Origin: Coniella vitis
Lineage: Eukaryota > Ascomycota > Sordariomycetes > Diaporthales > Schizoparmaceae
Assembly: GCA_011317545.1 (NCBI GenBank)
Contig: WUJK01000003.1
Location: forward strand, 496,001-560,000
Reading direction: 5' to 3'
Length of the DNA: 64,000 nucleotides
This document shows, piece after piece, positions 43,133-55,200 of this stretch. The position numbers were made by a program, and so were the translations under genes. Position 1 is the first letter of the stretch. Every line of letters begins with the position of its first letter. The notes under the pieces were generated by a model, which was not told the origin of the DNA, did not search any database, and saw nothing but the letters and a program-made list of their open reading frames with translations.

Positions 43133-46100
43133 TTAGGTAGTGATAGTACTCTCGGCTGGTTGACTGCGCGATTGATATCTGCGATTGTATCGCGGGATTT
43201 TGTAGCTGACTTTCCTGGTCTGACGGTTCTGATTGGACCCGGACTTCGAGGTGCCATCTGTAGCACCCCCGTTTGGCGCATCTTGGCCGTTGACGTCACC
43301 GTGCTGTTCTATGCTCACCGTGGCTTGAGCATCAGCCGATGGGAGCTTTGGCAGAGCAACGACCGGAGGAATGAGCGCCGCTTGCTCGGGGACAGGGGTT
43401 ACCGTCTGGCAAAAGGGATCGTGACCCGTAGCTGTTGTTTTGTGGGTGGGACTCAAGTTGTCTGAATCTGCCAGCGCGGAGCGCGGAGTAAACTCCTGAG
43501 CATGAGGGTTGAGCCTCGATGCCTACATGGTGCTGTCAGAAAGTGCCCAAGACATGGCCTCCAGACAATTCACTGGCACTGCATCCTCACCTCATTTTTG
43601 CGGCCCGACGGGGTCTTCAACTGCGCAGCTTCGTCATCACTACCTTCAGCTATCTCATCAGATTGAGAACTCTTCAGCTTTGTGTCTAATAACACAAGAT
43701 TGTTGGTAGACTTTGAGTCCGAGTCCTCAAGTGTGCTATCGTCGTCCATTTTCGAGTCTTTGGGGGTGATGAAAATCTGTGATAGTACTAGTTAACTCAA
43801 AATCATTTGAGGGTCACCCGGCTTTTGCAACCATAAAGCTCTCACCTGCTTGGACCACAGATCGGCATATTTGCCCCCAGCAGAGATCAAGCTCTTATGC
43901 GTGCCATCCTCGAGGATTTCGCCATCATTCACAACCAAGATCCGATCAGCATTGGTGATTGTAGAAAGTCTGTGGGCGACAATGAACGTGGTGCGATTAC
44001 GACCGAGCCGACGTAGTGCTTCCTGGATTTTCGACTCAGTCTCTGTATCAACGGCACTGGTTGCCTCCTGGAGCATGAAAGTCAGCAAATTGTCTTAGAA
44101 AACATCAGGAAAGTACAATCTCACGTCAAGGAGCACAATACTAGGCTGCTTGAGAATGGCTCGCGCAATAGCCACTCGCTGCAACTCTCCACCAGAAAGT
44201 TTCATACCACGCTCACCGACACGAGTGTTGTATCCGTCGCTGAAGCCAAGAATGTGATCATGTATGGCAGCCGCTTTACAAGCATTGTAGACCTCCTCAT
44301 CACTTGCGTCTAACCTGGCGTAGCGCACATTGTCCAAGACAGAGTCGTTGAAAAGGACCGGATTCTGAGGGACTACACCAATGTGAGCACGAAGGCTATG
44401 GAGGTCCACGTCTCTGACATCTTGTCCATCAATCTTGATTTGTCCTTCTGTAACATCATAGAATCGATCAAGCAACTTCAAGATTGAACTCTTGCCAGCG
44501 CCCGTATGACCGACAAGACTAGATATCAAAGGTTGTAATTAGCAAAGATTGCGTCCCTTGCATAACAATGCATCAGGTGTCTTTCACCTCGGCGTAAACT
44601 CACGCTATTGTTTGTCCAGGCATTACCGTGAAAGATACGCCCTTTAGAATCTCTTTTTTGTTGTCGTATGAAAAATGGACGTCTCTAAACTCAACAAGGC
44701 CGGATTCGAAGCGGAAGGCGGACACATTCGGCTTGCTTACAACCCTAGGTTGTGTTTCCATGATCTCCAACAGTCGTTCGGCGTCGATCAGGTCTCTGTT
44801 CACTGATTTTCCAAGTCCGGCAAAAAAGTTGAGCGGACCAACAAGCTGGGACCAGTATGTGAGGAGAACCACAAAATCGCTTGCGTCTATGCTATGCTCA
44901 TGTGTGACCTTCCAGACCGCCAGGAACAGTCCAGCCAGGAGACCAGCTGAGAGAACCAAGTATTGCAAAGCTTGAGACAGGAATACGTTCAATACGTATG
45001 CTTTGGATTTCGCTATGCGATCCTGTACAGCAGCAGAGAAGCGGCTGGTCTCATACTCGATCTGGTTGAAGGACGCAACGGTGGTCCATCCCGACAAGCC
45101 TGAATTCATGATGTACCATTCCTCATACCAAGCTTTGGAATACGCTTGACGAGTGGCACGCGACCTGGAGATGGCCGCAGTCGACAAATGAATGAAGAAA
45201 GTTGCGGTGCTAATGGTGATAAGGCCTTCCCAAGGACCGAATTTGGCCGTCAGGTAGATGAAAGCCACGCCAAGATCGATCAAGTTTGGCAGCAAGGCAA
45301 AGCACATGGTATCAAGCATCTTGGTGATACTTTCTCCATGCTGAATTGCCATCAGCATGTCTGAGAGACTCTTCGTATCGTGGAAGTGTGCATCAAGATT
45401 CATGATGTGCGAATGAGCAGCCTCGACCATAGCACGCTCCGAATACTGTTCAACAGGAAGCCAAAGTCGCTGTCGAAGGAGGGAAAGACCAGCCTCAGAG
45501 GCGGAGAGTTTGAGACCAGCGAATATGAGAACCTGAATCCATGGATTGAGCGACGTGTTAGGGTCTTCTGGTCTGGCTGCTTCCGTCAAAGCCTTGGTTA
45601 CGACACCAAGCTGGTTCGGGATCAGAACGTTCAGTCCGTTATTCACCAGCATGCACAGACCTACCAGGACTGCATGGACTTGAAGGCGACGGTCGTTGAC
45701 AGGCCAGATGTAGGGTATGAACAGCTTGAAACTCTGAGCATAAATGAACCAGTTGCCGCTCTCCTTGAGCCTCTTATCTCTTTGTTCCTCAACCAAGCGC
45801 TGACTTCGCTCCCACTCTGATTCTGGGTCCTTGTTAGATGACTTGCTTGTCTCATCCGAGGCAATCTCCGTGGTGCCGTATGCAATCAACGTATCCTCCG
45901 ATCCATCGGCGGTTTTGCCTCGCAACAGGGACTGGTTCTCACTGTCGCTTGGGCTGCCTGAAGAGGCAGGCTCGTTCCAATTGAAGCCAACCACCAAAGC
46001 AGCAACCAGACAAGCTAAACGCGTGGCGAACACAAAAAGGTCCACAATCTGGTAAAGCTCAGGTGGGTGGTCCTTTCGCAAGCGAAGAGACAGTACAGCG

Positions 46101-46465
46101 AGTAAGGGATCGAACGCCAAATTGATGCCGAGAGAGCCTGCATAGGAGTACCAGATTGGATGCAGGCTGTCACGTAGGATGGCGAATTCAAGAGTGTAAA
46201 GCATAGAACACGCGAAGAGGCTCAACATGCGGTCTTGCTGTGTGCCATACCGGTAGCCAAGGGCAAGAACGCACTGTAGGGCATAGGTAATGGCTATCAC
46301 CAGGAAGAGGTATAGGACGATGTCTCGTCGGTGGCTGCGAATGGCAGATGCCTGTTTTTGCAGTGTACACGAGGCATAAGCCAAACAGGAAAGGAAGCAA
46401 ACGAAGAGCAAAGTTGGGAGTGCATATCGGAGGCCTTCGAGGAGCCCAGGCAGTGGCACCGCCAT
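43133..46465 (-). CDS. hmt1: HMT1-like ABC half-transporter (ABCB type), about 1017 aa
   Basis: Fission yeast Hmt1 is a vacuolar half-transporter that moves phytochelatin/glutathione-metal conjugates. Exons 44604-46465, 44125-44518, 43846-44067, 43591-43776 and 43522-43133 give 1018 codons with stop. An N-terminal block of about five helices (residues 10-185), as in Hmt1/ABCB6, precedes a charged linker and the six-helix domain (about 250-560). The nucleotide-binding domain has Walker A GHTGAGKSS, Q-loop VPQNPVLF, signature LSGGELQRVAIARA, Walker B IVLLD joined by splicing to EATSAVD, and H-loop VAHRLST. A polar tail of about 190 residues contains a PAM2-like motif (SRLNPHAQEFTPRS). The tail end is the least certain part; the last exon could be spliced further. 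Vacuolar metal detoxification is inferred from the family. Confidence 0.9.
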
Positions 46466-49400
46466 GCTAATGGCGGCGTGTTGTTGATACAGCCTTGAAT
46501 CGAGGGCGACAATCGTGCTCTGGTCGAGGCGGGCCTTTGGAGGATGCGACTTTGTATCTTCCTGGCAGGTCGGTTGTGTCCGTCATGCGTATCATGTCCC
46601 GGCTGGAGTGGTGCGTGGACGGACGTTATCGTGGAAACAGAAGTGAGCCACAAGCAATATTAGTCCCTGACGTGACCAAAGACTGCAAGACGTGCCACGG
46701 AAGCTGCAGATGGTTAGCTGTGGCTCTGCAGATGGTGCCAGAACACACGAACAAGATAGGCAAACTAACAGCCGCGACTGCCTGGTAGTTAGGCTCACCT
46801 GGGCGAAGTCAAAGGCAGCGAGTGTCGTTGGGGTCGCGGTTTCGCTCTTGGTAGTGGGTGCAGATGCCCTGATGTTGCGGACGCGTCTAGTTCTTGGATT
46901 GGGGTTGTATGTGGCAAGTACAGCTGGCAGAAGAAGCCGCTCCTGCCTTGCTGAATGACAGGTGCCTTGTCTACAAGCTGGGTGCGGCTGACGTTGCTCG
47001 TGGTGTCAGTCGTGCCCTGCAAGCCTCCTTTGTACCTTTCGTCTCTGCTAGATGAGCAGCCAGAAGTCAACTACAACCCAGGCCAAACTCAGGAGCGATG
47101 AAAATATTCAAGGCCAACGCAACCCAGACTCCTTGCTGCTCTGTGGTCAGAGCACAGACCCACACCTATGCACAAAACAACAGTCGCCTGGCTCAGGGGC
47201 TGGACAGCAGCCGTGCGGTGAGTCGCACGCCTCACCTTTCGATGACCTTCAAAGGCGAATCCCCACGCAGCGCGCTCACACAGGACAAGCAACACCTCTC
47301 TCGGTTGTTTTCTTCTTCTCCTCGGATTCTGCAGGCCGGTACCAGCTTCCAAGGATAAGTCTCTCGCGCGATATCCTCCGCTTCAGTCGACTTCTGCAGC
47401 AAAGTACGAGGCACAAGTGGCTGACTATGCACCGCACGCCTCGCTGCCTCAATAAATCAACACCCTCCAAAATGACGGCTGTCTAGAGTGGCTGGCCCAG
47501 AGTGATAATCGACCGTTGATACTGTTTGTCGCTCCCGGTCTATCCGGTATTTGGCCTGCAACACCACGATTGCCGCTCGCTTTCCACGCTGCTTTGACGG
47601 CAGCCAGCACTGTCGATCGACGATCGCCGCCAATGACCCAAGACAAACACGCAGATTCGTGCACTGAAAATTCAGGTTTCCAACAAACTAATTGTGAGTT
47701 GCCGGTTAGCCACCACTATCTTGTGTTGTTTGTAGCAGGCAGTCCCAAACAATAAGCATTTCACGTCAGTATTGCATTTCGAGTGCCGGGTATCCAAAGC
47801 CGGCGTGCGCAGCCACCCAGGTATGGAACACTCACTAAAAAGCCACGTGCCGCTCGCTACAAGTCCACCAGTCACTTCGGAAGGACCGTCTAGACATTTA
47901 GATTAGCCGAACAGACTTGGAGAGCTGGAGCACAATCAGAACACCTTTTATAGTCCCGTGAACCCGTCGCCACTGCTGTGCATACCTGTCTTCGCCGCCT
48001 TGTTTGTGAGCAATACACACAAAGTACGCTATCGGTCTGATGTCAGCACAAGATTACATTGTCAAGATGGGGGCGACAGAGTCACGAGTCCACTCATTGC
48101 CCCTTCATGTTTTGTCCATAAGAAATGCTCCCTACCTCGAGGTTATTGATCAACTGATACTGACCCCTGAATTCCAAGCCTCATGCAACCCGAGCTGAAC
48201 ACGGCGCAGCCAATCAAACCCAAGGCAATAAAGGTTCTAAAGCCTGGCGCAACCGACAAGAAACAAATAACCGCACCGAAGGACATATACGACAGGAACG
48301 GCCGCTGTTCTGCAAGTTTTTGTTGAATTGGACAGGAAAGGCTCAAAGACAAAACCTCAGCCAAAAACTATCAGATGTTGCGAACAAAGGAGATTAAAAC
48401 CAAGAAGATGAAAGAAAAAGAAGAAGAAACGACCGCCTGTTCACGTCGAGAGCTCTTGATTGACCGAGTCAGTACATCCCATAGGACCAATTATCTAAGG
48501 GCCAAGGCGAAGTCACAAGCCATCTGCCTGGCAGATTTGCCGTCAAAAGAACTGCGATGCACCAAAGCAAATGGCAGATAGGCTCCGCCCGCTCCCACCT
48601 GAATGAATCTGGCAAGGCAGGACGTGACCAGCGCGCCGAAAATCTGGCTCGCTTATCGTTTCGAATGTTTGTTGGAAGCTTATTATAAAAGCATCGTAAA
48701 AAAAAAAACGTGGGCCGTCAAAAATTATTAAGGGCAGGCCACTGATAAGTCAGAAGCATCAGATCCACAAAGCAGGGTCATGTCCGGGAGCCCGAACACA
48801 ATGCAACCTCGAGCAACCCGAAGGTCTGTGTTGCAGAGCATGGCACACCAATGTATATCAAACCCTCGAGGCAAGAGCGGTTCCGGGCGCCCGAACGCCG
48901 CACATTGGTCTTCATGATGCAGCAGTGATAGTGTGCGCACTCTGGAGATGTCGACGAGTCGCACCGCTCGGATCCAAGCCGCCGCCCGCCACCATGTCTG
49001 TAGCATCAAATCGCTCTCGACTGTAGGTCGCACAAAGGACAACACTTTACCATCCCGTCCCGTGATACTCCGCATCGTGGCAACACGCAAGGGAGATATG
49101 CAGCTGTTGCGAGGTCATACGGTGCCTCACTGGTGCCCGAGATGCTGGATCTGTGACGTGGAAAGCGTGATGGATTGCTAGCCCGACTTCAGCCCCAAGC
49201 TGAATGGACAGGCGTCTGCAGGCTGCCGATCAGTCCAGCCCCCCTGAAGCCCAAGGTTCGGAACGCGCCGTTCGACTGGGGAACTATTCCACACCTTACT
49301 GATTGCATCCTGTTTTATGCAGGTAGAGACCCATACCACGCGCTTAGTAAGGGGCAAGCAGGTTGGGGAATGGAGAAGCTGTGCTGCAGCGCACGTACAT

Positions 49401-49890
49401 ACTATGTATATAGTGTGTTGCGGCACTTACTCTGTCTGCACAGATGAAGGAACAGAAAAGTCCAGTAGTCCAAGTTGCTGGGGACCGCTGCTGTGCCACT
49501 TGACCTGCCTTGTTCCCTGTCCGATCGGAGCCGATCCGAGATCGATTGGGTACGACGATGATTTTCTGTACATGATGTTTATGCGGGCAATGGTCTCTTG
49601 ATAAGCCTGCTAGATAAGCATTGATGAGAACACATTTACTTTGTACATGCATGGTAAAAAACTTGGGCGTTCTTTGCTAATAAGTCCAGCCCATATTCCT
49701 CATCCAATACTCGACAGGCACCGCAACGGTACCCCACCCAACCACCCAAACACCCATCCATATCCAACATCCACACACCCATAGAAGCAAAGACGCATTC
49801 ACTTTTCGTCAACTGGCTCGGCTTGGTGGAATGCGTCGCCTAGCCTGCATCGTCCCGTTGCAGTGCATGCCGCTCCGCTTGGGAGTTCCT

Positions 49891-49915
49891 GGGCTGGGCT
49901 GGGCTGGGCTGGGCT
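49891..49915. repeat. (GGGCT)5 tandem repeat
   Basis: Five perfect pentamer copies in an otherwise unique intergenic stretch. Confidence 0.9.
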
Positions 49916-50342
49916 ATGGCTTTTGAAGGTACCCTACTTTATACGTAATAATAATAATAGGAAAGCTCCTGACATTCCATGAATCGAGCCACCCAGTTCA
50001 TCTGAATTGAAACTTTCACCACGCTTACTCTTTTGTTTTATGAAGAGAATCACTGAGTAATTGTTTTTCCTTCTTCTTCTTTCAGATAGAGAGAGAGAGA
50101 GAAATTTATGAGATTGGTTCTTGTACTGTACTGTTGACTTGGATCCCAACTGCTATTTACAAAGTCTATACCCACGCATTACTTATCGTGAGGGCACCCT
50201 TGCAACAATTGCCGTCCTCTTTGGCATATCGTCACTGTGAATCGTCAAAACCATTGCATATTCATGTAATGCTACTCTGCCTGATTCTCAAAGTCTGGTG
50301 CAACCACTGCACTTCATAACAAAATGGTGAGCACAATTGACT

Positions 50343-50485
50343 GGAGAGATTCCTTCCCTCTCCCGCCCCCTTTCCCTTTTCTTTTCTCTTCTCTATCTGT
50401 CTCTCTCACTCCCCCCACCCCCCCCTCTTCTCTCTCTGTGTGTGTATGTGTGTGTATGTTCTCTTTCTCTTTGACTTTCCCCCGT
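50343..50485. repeat. Polypyrimidine tract with embedded (TG)n
   Basis: Over about 140 bases the plus strand is nearly all C and T, including runs of CCCCCC and TCTCTC. It is interrupted by a TGTGTGTATGTGTGTGTATGT segment at about 50436-50458. Such tracts can adopt H-DNA or mark core promoters. Confidence 0.75.
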
Positions 50486-51317
50486 CTTCCTTTTCTCATG
50501 CTGTGCATGGTAAATTGCCCCCAACTCTCAGTTGCTCGAAGATGAATAAACACATAAAATCCCGCACAAGTCAAGAACCCGTCCGTGGCTTTGAAAAAAC
50601 GATACCATCTGATAGCCGCCGCTCAGCCGCCCCTGGAGGGGAGAAAAAGAAACAGAAGGGACTTTCACGCCAATGATGGCGATGATTTTCTTTGTTAGGC
50701 ATTTCCTTTTCTTCTTTTTCAGTAACATCCACCTAAATAGTAGCAGTACATAGTATGAAGGCTTGTTGTGCTGGCCAAGTTTTTTCCCTTGCCTCTTGTG
50801 TTGTAAGCACGCATAGTCTTAAATTCTTACTTTTGTGAGCATAAAATCAATCGGTGCCGTCTACTAGGATCGACATCAGCCATGCCGCGTTTGGAGTTTG
50901 CATGAATCCCGAAAGTCGTGTCGAGTTCCGTCTTGGTTTCTGGGCTTGTTGAGCTGCATGTTTGCACAGCTCACACATGTGCCGCGCAATTTGCAGTGCA
51001 TCACACAAAACATGGATTGTTCAGCAGGCCAGTTTATAGAAGCCACCAACTATATTATGATACTTTGTCGTACTCTCTGTGTCTCCTGATAGGTCATTTC
51101 ACGGTAAATTTCAATGTGCTCCGACTCCAATGCGGCGCTAGTGTTAAACAGTGAGGTATCGTAACAAAAAAACAAACAAGCCAAAAAAGGGGGGGGGTTC
51201 CATCCTTCCCACAACTCCATAAGCCATAGTAGTTTCTCCCAAGAAAATTGCAAGTATGGAGGTAAGAGATAAAAAAAAAAAATATAAAAAAAAAAAAGAA
51301 AAAAACTCTCATGCACT

Positions 51318-52281
51318 TCAGACCATAGCCACAGCCGCTGAGGCCTCGTCCTGGGTTTTGGTTTCTTCAGCAACGTTGAAGAGATACAAGCTCGTCACTA
51401 CAGCCTTGCCACTGCCGCTCACAAAGATAGCAACCGATGCGCTTGTAGCTTTGTAGATGCCGGCCCCTACAAGACTCCCTGCAAACAACGAAACGAGAAA
51501 GGCGATACGACGGTCTCGTGGTCGATTTTTGTGGTGTATGGTCATGAGATGTGGGTCAATGAGCAGGTCAACCCAAGCGGCAGTGGCCATGGCTGTTGAT
51601 ATCTCCGTCATACGCAGGCTTCTGCTCTGGACTACCTGACTGCCACTGGCAAATGCCAGAAGCGAGACGACGAGCAGTCCAGGCGTGCCTGTAGGTTGGG
51701 TGCCGTAGTGGCGCTGAATGACAGCAGCGGTGAACACCAACAGGGTCTGAAAAAGATTGCAGAGGACGAGCCAGATACGCAGGCGGGGGCCGACGAGGTG
51801 CGAAAGCTGACCCGTAACATAGCCGCCGGCCAAGAAGAAGCCGAGAGAGACAGCAGCATTGGCCGTCAGGAAGGCTATGCCGTTGAGCTGGGGGATGACG
51901 AGAGCCACTGCAAGGAAGACGGTGTTGCCTGTCTGGTTGGAGGCGAAGCAGTGATAGTCTGGAAAGGAAATGGCATCTGCAAGTGTCCATCTGGTTAGAG
52001 ACTCTGTCGGTGCTGGCAACTATCTTTGTTCAAAGACGCGGGACAACGAACGAACCTTGAAGGCCAGTGCAGAAGGTTAAGATGAGAAGCTCGACCTCGG
52101 CGAAGAAAGATGATCGGACATGCTGCAGCAGGTGCTCTTTTCCTCGTCGGAAGAGCGAGTCTTCTGGTGGTGGCGGCGACTGCCGAGGAAGGGAATAAGG
52201 CTGCGGGCCGAGTGCTTCTTGTGGCTGGACTTGTCGTGGACCGAATCGAAGGGGGCGGCCTTGGATTGCTGGGATTTCCAT
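51318..52281 (-). CDS. DUF1275 (YoaK-type) membrane protein, about 294 aa; start uncertain
   Basis: Exons 52056-52281 and 51318-51976 give 294 residues; the 79-nt intron joins FCTGLQ to DAISFPDYHCFASNQTGNT, the family hallmark. About six membrane helices follow (LAVALVIPQLNGIAFL, AAVSLGFFLAGGYV, LVLCNLFQTLLVFTAAVI, LLVVSLLAFASG, IAFLVSLFAGSLVGAGIY, ASVAIFVSGSGKAVV). DUF1275 proteins are found in bacteria and fungi; their transported substrate, if any, is unknown. The N-terminus is odd. The in-frame ATG at 52281 gives an untypical Pro/Gln-rich start. A better-context ATG at 52391 opens a different frame with strong C-ending codon bias, which stays protein-like until about 52130 and then loses it. 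A frameshift, a missed tiny intron or an overlapping upstream frame could explain this. Confidence 0.85.
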
Positions 52282-55200
52282 GATGTCGACTGGTGTGTGG
52301 TCGCGGTACCATAGAAGACCTTGTTGAGAGAATAGTAGTCAAGGGAGTAGGCCTGTTGGGCAGGCGCGGTACAAGAGGTGGTGGCAGCCATGCTGAGAGC
52401 CTTTTATTATGCAAGACAAGAGATTGGCGGCAAGTGCTTGTTGCTGTTTCTGCGTAGGCAGGCAGGTACTTGAAAGTATGTACTGGATCTTCTGGCGAAA
52501 CGCGAGACGGTTTGGTGGAGACTAGTCGAACCGAAAGTCGGGGAAGTAGCGAGCAGCAAGATCGAAGGGTATTGTGGAGTACGAGAGGGAGAAGGAGGCC
52601 GGAGCGAAAGCTGCCTAGTGGACGCTGATTGGAAAGCTGTGTGAGAGAGAGAGAGACTTGGAGTGTGTGCAGCCAAGACAGACGAGCAAAAGGCATCGAG
52701 GCTCTTGGCTGCTCCAGACGATCCCTTTTATGCATACTGGAGTCCGTCTGATGATGGCGCCGCCGGGAATTTTCTGGTTGCTGGCGCGCCTTTGCCGAGC
52801 GCGACCGTAGACCGATACCCGGAGGCTCTGCCGCAGCCGTGCCGCCCTCCATTTATTGTTGGCACTCTTTGACGGCAACATCGCTGTGCTGACCACCTGG
52901 GTGGATGTCCACGATGGCCCACTAGATCGGAATTTGGAACGGGGGCAGGGGTCGCGACTAGAGGTTCCCACACCTTCGAGCGTGCGCGCGACGAACGAGT
53001 GGCTCTGTTCGTCTCTCTCCACGTGTGGGTTGCAGCGGGGCCCCATTGTATTGAGTTGGGCGACGTGACAGTCTGGCAGCCCTACAAGTACCATGTTCCG
53101 TAACCGAACAACAGTCCCAAGCAGGAGTACCATGTACGAGTGCTGGGGTGCCCTCGGTGCCTAGCTGGGTATGCATCAACAAGCATGGATGGCTGGAATG
53201 ACGGGGCCGTTGGCGACATGGCACGGCACAGTCTCAAGGGAGACCGCTGGCGCCACCAGGGAATCTCATCGTGATGGAGCTTCTTCAAGCCTGCCAACTT
53301 TCCAACAACCGGCCGTGTTAGCAGAAACAATCATGATCAATGGCTAGCGAGGCATGTGGCCTGTCTTGTTTGACGACATCATCACGCATGCTGGCAAGGG
53401 AGGCATGCCAAACCTGGCAAGGAGCATCGTCAAAGACCACCGGGGGGTGCAAGGGAGCCAATTTGCAGGCCGGCGGCGCGCAGCCCCACGGCTTTCGGGC
53501 TGCCATTCGTTTTGGGCCCACTGTCCGATACCCGACGACAGCAACACGACCGACACCCGGCTTCACTCGGAAGCCACGTTCGGCCACATTGGGCACTCGG
53601 GGTGTACATAGTACAGGCTAAGTCCTGCTGGAAGCCAGCTACCCCTTCGCCTGGACAAAACACAATCTGCAATGCTCATCATCAAGACTGCTGTAGCTAG
53701 CATGTCACGGAACCTTCAACCGACCCGCTGCTGAGCCTTGCGTTCCTCGGGCAAGATGCATCACCACAAATTACCGTCCTCACCACTGCCACCATCACCA
53801 CCACAATACTTTCTAGCCCACACCCACGCCCACACCCCTCCTCCGCCTTCAACTCTTTGTCGCCGTTGAGGCACCTCGTGCGACATGTAGCGTCTCCAAT
53901 CTTGATAAGGCCGACTCCCTAGCCGCCGTGCTGCTTCAGGGCCCGCCGAGTGCCGCTGGCAAAGGAGGATCCTGTGGCCTCAGCGCAGTAGCGTCATTGG
54001 CAGGCCTGTCCCCGTCCCCGTCACAAGACCCTTCTTTCACTTGCTAACAGCTTCAAGGTTTGCGCAGATTGTCGCAGGGCTGATGAGATCCACTTTTTGC
54101 TGTGATGAGCCGCAGCGCTGCCGACCGAGCAGTCAACCAATCAATGTCTTGCTTCTGGGTGGGGCGGTTCTTTATTCACCTCCCAGACCGTCATTCTCTG
54201 CTCGTTCACGGCGGTTTAATTCTCGCGTCTCCGACGAATCCATACAACTTCCAGACTGCGAGGTGTCCTGGAACAATCGAATAATAGATGGAATGTGCTC
54301 GTGGATGATGTTACATTTTTGAAAAGGAGGAATTTCTTGCTCCCCGGCCGCATTGTTGGCGCTCGATAGTTTTACAGCCGTGGGGCAGTGATTGAGTCAT
54401 ACGGCCGGATTCTGACCCGGTTATTCCTCTCTTCTCTCTCTTTTTTTCTCCGTCCTCTCCTTCCTCCCGAATCGGCTCGTCGGTGTCGTCGGCGCGGCAA
54501 CAAGCAACCCGGGTAACTTCGGCAGCCCCGGGACCTTTCGATCTTTGAGAAATACAGCCGAATAGGGACAAAGATACTATCAGACGGCGTGCATACGGCG
54601 TCGCGGTGTGGCTGCCATTGACAAGCAGGTTCACCACAGACTGGCGTCAGTCGACTCAAGCCCATCCCAATCCGTGCTTCACCACGTTCGATCCGGAGTC
54701 TCCCACTCTTTGCCCGCACCGTTCGACCCGGTCAGCCGAACCCTTGGCGTATCGGCCGGGCCTTGCGTTTAGCACCCCCGATCGACCGTCGATCCGCTCC
54801 ATTTGAGTTTGCCCTTCAGCTGTCAGTAGCTAACTATCTGGACAGAACTAACCTAACCCACTACTAGATATTGGGAAACTAAATTCTGTAGCATATTCCG
54901 CCGCCCAAAACAGACACAATCTTGTGGGTGTGCTGTGGTTGGATATAATTGGCTCCCAACTCGCATCGCTTGTTGCTCATGGCACACTTCCTTTTAGCTG
55001 TACGCGAAGTAGTCTTGAGTTGGTTCCTCGACCGAAATTGAAGCCATGGCTTGTCTTGCTGCCAACTGACACCGGCGACAAAAAGAATGAACCATGCCGC
55101 GCTTCCCAACTGCTTGGGTAACGACCAAAATGTCGACATGATCGATACTTCTGGCGTCGGGTTGGTCCAGGCATGTTACAAAAGTACCGCACTGTCACCG

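Larger units (their letters stand above)
46466..51317. other. Gene-poor interval (4.9 kb)
   Basis: No convincing protein gene. Frames up to 144 codons (for example 47052-47486) have Ser/Arg/Gln-rich, unpatterned translations. It contains a (GGGCT)5 repeat (49891-49915), a GA run (about 50088-50102), a polypyrimidine tract (50343-50485) and motif copies at 49400 and 50748. The left part should hold the HMT1-like promoter. Confidence 0.45.

Noticed and set aside
47052..47486. 144-codon plus-strand frame in the gene-poor interval
   Set aside because: Low information, Ser/Gln/Arg-rich, no signal peptide or domain, and no splice continuation.
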